From NCBI GenBank assembly GCA_028565635.1, contig JAOXYB010023236.1, positions 1 to 16,635 of the forward strand: a DNA stretch of 16,635 bases. The letters run 5' to 3'. Below the pieces are notes generated by a model. It saw only the letters and a list, made by a program, of their open reading frames with translations, was not told the DNA's origin and did not search any database. A program made the translations under genes and the position numbers. Numbering within the stretch: position 1 is the first letter of the stretch; every line of letters starts with the position of its first letter. Shown here piece by piece: positions 9,419 through 16,635 of the stretch. The stretch comes from Phoronis ovalis (taxonomy: Eukaryota > Phoronida > Phoronidae).

Positions 9419-10155
9419 CTGTATTCGTTAGTCTTACAATATTATTTCTAAAATAATACATTAATAAATGATTCACTATGAATGTTTTTAAAATAACATT
9501 TCTTGTATCATTCTGGAATGGCATTTGCATGTGTCGTTGCTTGACTAGATGAAGAAGGGGCCAATGTAAACACACTACTTTGACATCACATACGAGCTGT
9601 GCATAAATCATTCTTCCGTAACGAAATCCCTAGCAAAACTGCTGCCCTCTGTATTCATATTCTAAGAACTACTTCTAGAAACTCTAGTAAGACAATTTCC
9701 ATAGTTTGTGTAGTTGTAGTGGAAACTGTATAAAATAATAGAATTTATACATAATTATATTATATATTGCTAATGGTTGTACTTTTAAAAGCTTATAATT
9801 TTTTTAGTTGGTAGCATTAGGGTTTTATAATTTAGAAGTGCGCACCGGGCAATTTTCTTTTTATTAATGAATGTTTCAGTTATTCAAGTACGGGCTATGA
9901 TACAATTTTTATACATTTATTTAGGTTACCAGAGCTGCTAACGAAACCAATTTTACATAAGAAGACAGAATACAACACTAACTTGTCTCCCTCATGTATA
10001 TCCGATTGCTAAAATTTAAATCCTATACTGGTGCCATGATTTATCATTCCTACACATTGGTGCTCTAGCACATTTCGTTTTAAAGTTATGTAAAAGTAAA
10101 CTTGCCGGTGGAGTCTTTTTTCAAGTATCAAGGGGCCATTTCTGGGGTAGAAGGC

Positions 10156-10337
10156 GCTTTTCTTAAAGTCCGGCTGAATCAGTTTTTGCGTGTTTACGAG
10201 ACGAACATTTCGGGTCCTATAACTTGTGTCAAGTACAAAAAAGTGAAGGATTAGTGGGATTTTTACGAAATCCACGGAGGAGATGTTAATTTAACGCCCC
10301 AGAGCATCTATTCGAATGAAAAATTAATAAAGCGAAT
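10156..10337 (+). repeat. Tandem duplication, copy 1
   Basis: The copy starts at GCTTTTCTTAAA and ends near GCGAATC. Blocks such as CCTATAAC.TGTGTC, GTTAATTTAAC and TCTATTCG line up in order with copy 2, 461 bp to the right. By eye the two are about 70% identical with small indels, so this is an old duplication, possibly transposon-derived. Confidence 0.8.
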
Positions 10338-10399
10338 CTTTCCCGCATGCACCTGTGAACCAAAAATCAAGTTTGTATGTTAAGCCGTTCTACCCATAC

Positions 10400-10421
10400 A
10401 TTAGTTAATTAATTAACTAAT
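10400..10421. repeat. 22-bp perfect palindrome
   Basis: The half-site ATTAGTTAATT is followed by its exact reverse complement with no spacer. It lies between the two copies of the tandem duplication. It could extrude as a cruciform or serve as paired homeodomain/TTAA-type sites; neither is shown. Confidence 0.9.
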
Positions 10422-10616
10422 TAATGATTGATTATCATAAAGGAAATATGTAATTAACATACGGATGACATCATCACAACTTTATATGCACATAACTCGG
10501 AAATGTAAAATGGTAGAAGCAAATTTTCTTTTTTTTGCAACATGACTACAGATGTTGACCCTATTAGAAAACACAAAAATCTTCATTAAAAATTAAGCCA
10601 TGTGCCTGTATAAGTA

Positions 10617-10800
10617 GCTTTTCTTAAAATCCTGCTACATTAATTAGTTTCTACATATTTTCGAGCCCTATAACGTGTGTCTAGCACAAAATTGAAGGAC
10701 TAGTAAGATTTTAAGAAATCTCCGTTCAAATGAATATGGGAGATATTAATTTAACACCAAAGAGCGTCTATTCGGAGGAAAAAAAATACTAAACCGAATT
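10617..10800 (+). repeat. Tandem duplication, copy 2
   Basis: The partner of 10156-10337, in the same orientation. It opens with the identical GCTTTTCTTAAA and carries CCCTATAACGTGTGTC, TATTAATTTAAC and GTCTATTCGGA at matching spacing. It lies about 310 bp beyond the Mnx stop, so the Mnx transcript could include it. Confidence 0.8.
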
Positions 10801-11109
10801 TAGGATTTATAAAATAAAGTAAATAAATATAATTTACAAACATATACAGACGTATGTATACAACTTGCTACATGTACAAAGACATTTTGCCTTCAGCAAT
10901 TACGAGGTATGCGAGATAAGACCAGAAACCATTTTTAATATAGGAGTCACGACATTTGCTCACCGGTTGCTCAAAATTGCAACCTAGCACTCATGTAAAT
11001 GTTCTAAACAATTTAATTAAAACTCCTTTTTTAAAGACGCAACAACATTTATAAATACAGAGAACATTGTATATTTATGTGGTACAACCAATAATCGAAA
11101 ATTATATGA

Positions 11110-11262
11110 CTATGTGTGCACTGGTGTTGAAGAATTATTACAGTCTATATTGTTGTCATTTAAATCATCACTCTTGTCATTAGATGTCTTAGATTTGGCT
11201 TCTACAGCGACCTTTTTACTTCTTTTCCACTTCATTCTTCGATTTTGAAACCAAATTTTTAC
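11110..11262 (-). CDS. mnx: Mnx homeobox gene, last coding exon (residues 170-219, recognition helix and tail)
   Basis: The acceptor TGATTGCAG precedes 11262. The exon opens with VKIWFQNRRMKWKRSKK, the third (DNA-recognition) helix, carrying Trp48, Phe49, Gln50, Asn51 and Arg53; this completes the homeodomain at residue 185. A polar tail of about 34 residues rich in Lys, Asp, Asn and Ser follows, ending in STPVHT and a TAG stop at 11112-11110. With exons 1 and 2 the protein is 219 residues, short for the family because both the N-terminal region and the C-terminal tail are brief. Downstream, ATTAAA (minus strand, 11017-11012) is the first plausible polyadenylation hexamer, about 95 bases after the stop; this is a weak inference. 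Confidence 0.96.
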   Translation of the reverse strand, partial: VKIWFQNRRMKWKRSKKVAVEAKSKTSNDKSDDLNDNNIDCNNSSTPVHT

Positions 11263-12123
11263 CTGCAATCATAATGTCATGTGAACATTGTCATAGTGTA
11301 ACACTAGTTTCCCATCATCCCTTTGAACGTGAGATTAGCAGTCTTATCGATACTTGATAGAGGAATTACATTAAATCCTGTACACACATCTGGAATACCG
11401 AAAAATTCTCGTAAGCGAAGAATAACTATCACAATGCAAACTTTAAGGCGAAGTAATAATGATTAATGACATAGGCTATTGGAGCGCTGCCCAGGAAACA
11501 TACCTAGGAACAAACCACGTTTTGCAATCTATAGCTGATATAGGAAAGTGTGAAAACCATTACATGTAAATAACGTATTTAAAATCTGACTTCAAGAATA
11601 AATTAAAGAAATAATTTAATTATAAAATGAACATCTAAATATATTTGTATTTTTGTTGCCGCCTTCCTGATTTCCTCTGGCCAGATCATATTAAGTGGTA
11701 TAATTTTTTGATACAGGTGGCCTAATTTATTTTACTACACATGAAAATAAATGTCTATCATAACTTGATTACTAAAATCAGAAATTAGAAAATAACAGAC
11801 AAATCATAAATAGATTGTCTAGTAATTTGCCAACACTGATAAACCATGTCTGATAGTGGTGCATTGTTGTTAAAGCAAACCGCTATCTGCATTAATGCAA
11901 TCTTATCATAATGTACAGCATTTCGTTGAAATTACGTTAAAGATTTATTAGCCATAGCCCGATCACCCAGCTAAAGCTTTTGTGATGCTAATCAGATTTA
12001 AATTTGTTGGCATTAACATCTTATCCTGAGCATACCCCTTGATAATTACAATGATGCAAAATATGACAACCAGAAATTCCGAGCCCAACCTGAGTCTGAA
12101 TAGTATAACCATGGGAAGTATAC
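11263..12123 (-). other. Mnx intron 2 (phase 0, within the homeodomain)
   Basis: An 861-bp intron between homeodomain residues 44 and 45. It is AT-rich with no coding signal. A 12-bp perfect palindrome TGCATTAATGCA lies at 11888-11899 and could be a POU/homeodomain-type site, but that is speculative. Confidence 0.9.
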
Positions 12124-12284
12124 CTGTGTCTCTGTTAGCATGAGAGAAGTGGCTACTTCAAATCTCTTTGGTCTTGATAAATATTTATTTAATTTAAATT
12201 GTCTCTCCAATTCCAGAAGTTGTTGACTTGTAAATGCTGTTCTGGGTCGTCTACTTTTACCTAGCAAGCCATTCTGTGATTGGC
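12124..12284 (-). CDS. mnx: Mnx homeobox gene, coding exon 2 (residues 116-169, homeodomain positions 1-44)
   Basis: The acceptor TTCTTTGTGTAG precedes 12284, and two bases complete the glycine codon split with exon 1. The exon encodes [17 protein letters not shown], then homeodomain helices 1 and 2, including [20 protein letters not shown] and [28 protein letters not shown] is diagnostic of Mnx rather than of Hox or other NK-class proteins. The homeodomain starts at residue 126, with Arg at homeodomain position 5 and Phe at position 8 as expected. The exon ends in phase 0 after Gln44, at donor GTATAC (12123 downward). An intron between homeodomain positions 44 and 45 is a common, ancient position in this class of homeobox genes. 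Reading past the donor reaches an early stop, so splicing is required. Confidence 0.97.
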
Positions 12285-15260
12285 CTACACAAAGAAAGAA
12301 AAAGATAATATAAATCTTATTATTTTTAAATTTTAATAAAGGCGCGTAACAAATTTGATATGTAAGAGCACAAGCTAATTAACCTCCGACTGATAAAGAT
12401 TGACAATCAATAGGGAAAAAATGAAGAAGCGGTTTGTTATCAGGCTAATGAATACTATTAAATCATTTACATTGCTGTCTATATGTGATTAAAATTTAAT
12501 ATTCAGGCTCGCTTAATTCTCAAGGGGGAAAATGTGTTCAGATTAGAACTAATTTTGCATTCGATAATGTAATTGATATCGATATTGTGAGTTTGCCTCA
12601 GAGTTTTTTCTTCATTTGTAATCAATAGATTAATGGTTTGGTAATCATGTGGAATAAATGTTATCACCAGTAAGACGCGTCCTTCTGCTGTTTAATCGCT
12701 AAATTCACGAAATCCAGTGTAAAAAGTTTACATTGTATCAACAATATAATCCCGTAGCCCATGCAGGCAGTAACAGTATTGAGGACCAGAGAATGTCCAA
12801 CAGACTGAACCCTTCCCCATAAATTGAATTTGTATCAATCAGACAAACTTCAGTAAATTAAATGGATCACTTAACTAAGTAATATCACTGATGAGATTAT
12901 ACTAATTTCTTAAATGATATACTACTTGATTTTCTAATAAGCAAATTGCTCTTAACCACGATTTATAAGACACAAATTAGTAATCGTCACAAAAATAGCA
13001 TCGATATAAGACATCGAATGGTTAATAAATGCTGTCATGTTATTTGACGTTTTCAAAATAATTTCTATAAGTGAACCAAGATGTCAGCGTAGAAATTTAC
13101 TTGTTTTACCTCAAAGGAAGTAATTACTTGGCGTACCCTAATAGTGTAAATAAATTTAACTACACGTACCGATCTCAATAATATTGTGAAGAGTAAAGCT
13201 AAATTTGCAAACGATAATAGACACGCAAATCTTGAAAAAAAGCCCCGCAAAGCTGGATGTTTGAGTACTTATAAAAATGATACTTCAAGAAAATGGACTT
13301 CGTAATTAAAATATGGTATCATCACACTGTATGTGCTAAGTTGATAAGTTTTATTAACATTTATGCGTGTTTTGTAATTATTTCTCTATGATTTGCGCGA
13401 TGATATTTGCTTAATTTAATCCTTCTAATCCATACCTTATGGTCCTCTTATAATTAAAACAGCACTTCAGTACAGTGAGGTAAAATAAACACGTTCGCCA
13501 AAGCACCCACAAGAACATTTTGTTGCAGCCATTATTAATAGTTTAATATCACAATTTAAACTATCCGTATAAATTGCTGTAGTAAACTATTTTATCGTTG
13601 TACAATACTAACATTTCGTTTTTACTAATTCACAGTATGAAAGCGGACACAGCACAAGATGTTGATCAAAACGTTAAAATAACGAAAAACATTTTGATGT
13701 CAATTAATAATACAAATTGTTCACTTTTGCCATTTCTGTTCCCCACACATCTGTCTGTACATTTCTACTCATATTCTTGACAACATCTAACATACATGGC
13801 ATGTGGCCACACATTTTCTTAAGAACATTATCCTTTCATCTGATAAAACCTCGATATTACCGAAATTTACAAAGACTATCAGCGTAAAAAGTATTTGTGC
13901 GCTTAATATAATTAGTAGCTGTTTATTCTAGAGTTAAATTTTTATTAGAACATGCAAGTCTCTGTCAAATACACACAGAGAATAATGACTGCTATGATCC
14001 AGTCCAAATACGCACACCTGTGACTAAAATGCATAGTGCATGACAACTCCAAGAAATTTAGTAAAAAATGTGGGGAAAAGATTAGAAATACACTTGGTTT
14101 CTATTTTTATATTTGAATTATTATAATAACTTCATGACTTTAATGAATTTTCTAATTTATTTTGAAACGTTCTTACAAGTTCAAAAACAACTTTTCACCA
14201 GCAGGTGAGCGCAAGCTGCCCAGAAGGCTCAACTTTTACAAATGAAACGCAATTCTAAAGGAGTAGTTGGTCCCAAACAATTTTTGTACAAACAAGTTTA
14301 GGTGTTTCTTTAAATTCAAACATTTCCCTATTCGTGTGCTTGTATGTATATTTCAGATTTATTTCAATCTATGTAGTTGCTTGAATTAATGTATGGAACA
14401 CTTTTCAATGCGAAACATTATACACATTACACAAAAATTACGCTTATTTTCTATCATTAAAGTATTTTAAAGACATCATGATTTTCGCCATTTGTAGTGC
14501 ACAGAAATATGCTTTTTCTCTATATTCCGAACAGGATATCTCAGTATTTACTCTTTATAATAATAAATACAAGATATCTACAGCAAGTTAATTAATTAAT
14601 ATCCTACATCTTCTTCACATTTATAATTTAATTTTCTTCGTGGTATATAAGTGGAATATAATGAGATAATTTTACGCTCATTTAACAGTCACTTGTTCAT
14701 TTTTTTACAGTCACTTAACAATAATAAAGCTTATCAACAATGCATGTAAAATAATTTCAGTCGCCACCAAAACGTCGTATTCGCACATCTGTACAAACTA
14801 TTACCATAATATCTCTTTTTACGTTTATGCTTGGTAATTAATGCAATATGGGAAAGAATTAAAAAAATACATTATAGAGAATTTTACACTTTAATGGTAA
14901 ATATACCATCTTTTTAATTGATTATATAGTTGTGAAAACAAATGTGAAAAAAATATGTAAATTAAATATTTTATTCAGATTAAATAAATAAAAAATACAG
15001 AAATGCCCAAGACCGCAAAATTGGTGCTATTGATACGCAGGTAATAAGCAATTTGAAAAATTAGGTAGTTTTACAGAAAAATTAATTGAGCTGGATTTTT
15101 GAAAATATTTTATATATCCCGGCAAGTGAGAAGCCCTGGTAAGCTAAGTAGAGTCGGACAATCCTGTTAAAAATGTACAAAATCGGGGATTTTTTTAACG
15201 AAATCAGGAAGATAATAGAGAGATAATTAAAATTATTATTATTTCTGTGTTCTGACTTAC
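12285..15260 (-). other. Mnx intron 1 (phase 1)
   Basis: A 2976-bp intron bounded by GTAAGT and TTTGTGTAG. I see no additional coding exon in it. Notable contents are the 27-bp inverted copy of exon 1 at 14208-14234, and AT-rich segments with candidate homeodomain and TATCGATA-type sites near 12370-12590 and 12997-13004. A short direct repeat of ACAGTCACTT lies near 14685 and 14707. Several open frames in the interval (for example minus 13065-13250) lack an ATG start or family resemblance and are treated as chance. Confidence 0.9.
14208..14234 (+). repeat. 27-bp exact inverted copy of Mnx exon 1, inside intron 1
   Basis: Bases 14208-14234 on the plus strand equal the reverse complement of 15314-15340 at all 27 positions; identity stops at both ends. 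The segment is 16/27 G+C in a strongly AT-rich intron. In the Mnx pre-mRNA the two segments are fully complementary, with about 1.08 kb between them, and the loop would contain the intron 1 donor site. A chance exact 27-base match in 16.6 kb is negligible. Function, if any, is unknown. Confidence 0.97.
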
Positions 15261-15606
15261 CCGTGAAATCTAGCATACGAGGAACTAGCATCCCAGTTCT
15301 TGCTAACCATTCTAGTTGAGCCTTCTGGGCAGCTTGCGCTAACTTAATCGTGTGTTCGGCAGGACTGTGAAATGCGCTTCCTGTTAGTGACTGATGACCG
15401 CCATGAATTGGATATACCATGTGGGCCGGGAACATAGCAGGAAACACAGCTGTGGGGCGAACTTGTGGCAAGAAGCCAGTTGAATTAGGTAACTCTGCTG
15501 GTGACGTTGACCGATCTGATACAGGAGAACTGCTCGACGAGCTGGGACAATCTACGTGCTCCCTGCCAAGCAAGGCGTCAATGCTAAACGATTTTCGGCT
15601 GTCCAT
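15261..15606 (-). CDS. mnx: Mnx homeobox gene, coding exon 1 (residues 1-115)
   Basis: This is the first coding exon of an Mnx (Hb9/exex) homeodomain transcription factor, a nuclear regulator of motor-neuron and endodermal fates in bilaterians. The start is the ATG at 15606, with G at -3 and at +4. An in-frame TAA lies three codons upstream, so this start is well supported. Residues 7-14 read FSIDALLG, an eh1-like Groucho-binding motif typical of the Mnx N terminus. A serine run follows at residues 22-27. Near the exon end, AQLEWLARTGMLVPRMLDF (residues 96-114) matches the conserved Mnx segment just before the homeodomain. The exon ends in phase 1 at a consensus donor GTAAGT (15260-15255). 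An internal 27-bp stretch (15314-15340), coding for part of a KLAQAAQKAQL segment, recurs exactly and inverted in intron 1. The family call rests on the joined protein and is secure. Confidence 0.95.
15314..15340 (-). repeat. Exonic partner of the 27-bp inverted repeat
   Basis: This part of Mnx exon 1 begins AGCGCAAGCTGCCCAGAAGG in the sense direction and encodes the glutamine/alanine-rich segment around QAAQKAQL. It is the exonic arm matching 14208-14234. Confidence 0.97.
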
Positions 15607-15737
15607 GCCAAGTTAACTTACTAACTGAAGATTCACCAATTATATTTTCTGTAAAATATGTTTATCATAGGAATGACGATATTTTGTTTGAACGATTCAT
15701 AAATACTCAATGATACATTCATAATATGTTATCGGGT

Positions 15738-15750
15738 TTCTGATTGGTTA
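15738..15750 (-). promoter_or_regulatory. CCAAT box (NF-Y type) upstream of Mnx
   Basis: On the minus strand the sequence reads AACCAATCAG, a full match to the NF-Y consensus RRCCAATCAG. It sits about 135-140 bp upstream of the Mnx ATG, a usual place for such a box if the 5' UTR is short. The transcription start is not visible, so promoter use is inferred. Confidence 0.4.
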
Positions 15751-16164
15751 CATGTAATCTGAAAACGTGGAGAACATTTAATTATGTTGACAGGCAGAAA
15801 TTATGAGTTTATTGATAAGGTTTCTGGGAAGAAGTCACGAAGACCTGTTGAAATGTCTTAATCGGCTTCTGATAAATGTATTAGTATTTTGATTCGCACT
15901 TGAAGCTATCTCTTATTTTGCTGTGTAGCTTACTTATTTGGTAATTTAATTTCCACTAATTCAATTTTAGCAAGCTTCCTGAAGTATCTGATATCTAAGT
16001 TACTAGTACAACAACAATACCAGCAAAGTGTTTAATCAGCTTCTATAATCTCATTTGCGTGTTTTATCGTGAAGTGATTTGAAAAAAGACCTGGAATTAA
16101 TAACATAACATCCAAGTTGGTGATAAGAGGTACAAGCACATATGACAAAATTATTAAATTATCA

Positions 16165-16225
16165 CATAATAATTAGCAGGTAATTAGAGCTAATCTTGAT
16201 AACAAATGACTGCTCAGATTAATGA
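16165..16225. promoter_or_regulatory. Cluster of homeodomain-type binding words 5' of Mnx
   Basis: Within 60 bp there are two TAATTAG words (16170-16176 and 16181-16187) flanking GCAGG, then TAATCT (16191-16196) and AGATTA (16216-16221), the two orientations of an Otx/Pitx-type core. The cluster is about 560-620 bp upstream of the Mnx start. Such words are also expected often in AT-rich DNA, so this is only a candidate enhancer. Confidence 0.25.
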
Positions 16226-16635
16226 CTCCACAATCGTAGTTGGTTGACTATGGACAATGTACACAATAATGCGGCTGCACCGTTACGGTGGCGAGTTTTG
16301 CACTTTAAAATTACGCTTTCATCAAATTTACACACCTGGCAATTCCTATAAAATATGTATCTCGTAAAGTAAACAAGTTTTGACTATTTTATCATGTTTG
16401 ACAATATAATAACATTTTAAAGAGTTGACAAAGGATCAACAGAAGATCCATAAAATGTAATGACTTTGGAATCTTAAAGATAACGCTGCATGTTGAACTT
16501 CAGTTTTGTAACGCAAAAGTTATCACGTCTGAAGAGTTTTATTGCCATAATTTACATATAATAGCTAAACACACTTGTTTTGCAATTTTATCTTACCGCG
16601 TGAACACTTTCCTGAAAAAGAGCATCCGAGATGGG

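Larger units (their letters stand above)
9419..11109. other. Mnx 3' side and intergenic stretch, no gene seen
   Basis: This AT-rich interval includes the Mnx 3' UTR at its right end. It holds the diverged tandem duplication (10156-10337 and 10617-10800) and a 22-bp palindrome (10400-10421). The minus-strand open frame at 10009-10275 overlaps the first repeat copy, starts with GTG rather than ATG, and has no recognisable product. Exons upstream of the cysteine-rich exon may lie here, but none could be identified. Confidence 0.6.
15607..16635. other. Mnx 5' flank, no gene seen
   Basis: About 1 kb of AT-rich sequence upstream of the Mnx start, running to the window edge. I see no coding exon on either strand. 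It contains the CCAAT box, the homeodomain-site cluster, and a near-repeated word TTAATC(G/A)GCTTCT at 15858-15870 and 16032-16044. Confidence 0.7.

Noticed and set aside
10009-10275. Minus-strand open frame of 88 codons
   Set aside because: It starts with GTG, has no domain, and overlaps copy 1 of a non-coding duplication whose other copy does not keep the frame.
13065-13250. Minus-strand frame beginning like a signal peptide (MRGFFSRFACLLSF)
   Set aside because: The first codon is TTG, the frame lies inside the Mnx intron and has no supporting splice sites or family match.
14208-14297. Plus-strand reading of the inverted copy as an exon of its own (continues open for some codons after QAAQKAQL, with an acceptor-like CAG before it)
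   Set aside because: A TGA lies directly upstream in the same frame, the open run is short, and no partner exon or donor is evident on the plus strand.
15419-15616. Plus-strand open frame opposite Mnx exon 1
   Set aside because: It is the antisense shadow of a well-supported coding exon and has no recognisable product.
1-16635. CRISPR arrays, bacterial operons, rRNA genes
   Set aside because: Intron-bearing animal genes throughout; no regularly spaced repeats or rRNA-like sequence seen.

Overview
The window looks like nuclear DNA from an invertebrate animal. It is AT-rich, has long introns with GT-AG borders, contains a recognisable animal homeobox gene, and carries a decayed LINE-type reverse transcriptase. 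A lophotrochozoan or invertebrate deuterostome seems likely, but the sequence does not decide between them. All convincing coding exons lie on the minus strand, so the genes read from high to low coordinates.

Right half (about 11.1-15.6 kb): a complete motor-neuron/pancreas homeobox gene (Mnx/Hb9/exex family) in three coding exons: 15261-15606, 12124-12284 and 11110-11262. The splice phases join exactly to give a 219-residue protein with an N-terminal eh1-type motif (FSIDALLG) and an Mnx homeodomain. Intron 1 (3.0 kb) contains a 27-bp exact inverted copy of part of exon 1, the most striking unexplained structure here. About 1 kb of 5' flank follows, with a CCAAT box and a cluster of homeodomain-type sites.

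Middle (about 7.5-11.1 kb): mostly non-coding. It holds a diverged tandem duplication around 10.16-10.80 kb, a 22-bp AT palindrome, a likely last exon of an unrecognised cysteine-rich protein (9176-9418) followed at once by a polyadenylation signal, and a GC-richer repeat-like block (about 8.65-9.0 kb) with an 18-bp CpG palindrome.

Left half (1-7.5 kb): the 5' two-thirds of the extracellular region of a pentameric ligand-gated ion channel. Exons lie at 7070-7477, 4474-4602, 1813-2010 and 72-179, all joined in phase 0; the gene runs off the left edge before the membrane domain. It has the FPxD proline loop but lacks both cysteines that define 'Cys-loop' receptors. It also has a long acidic N-terminal exon. 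Its last internal intron in the window carries a broken LINE reverse transcriptase with an apparent nested insertion.

The homeobox gene and the channel gene lie head to tail. Both families are used in nervous systems, but the sequence gives no direct evidence that they are functionally linked.
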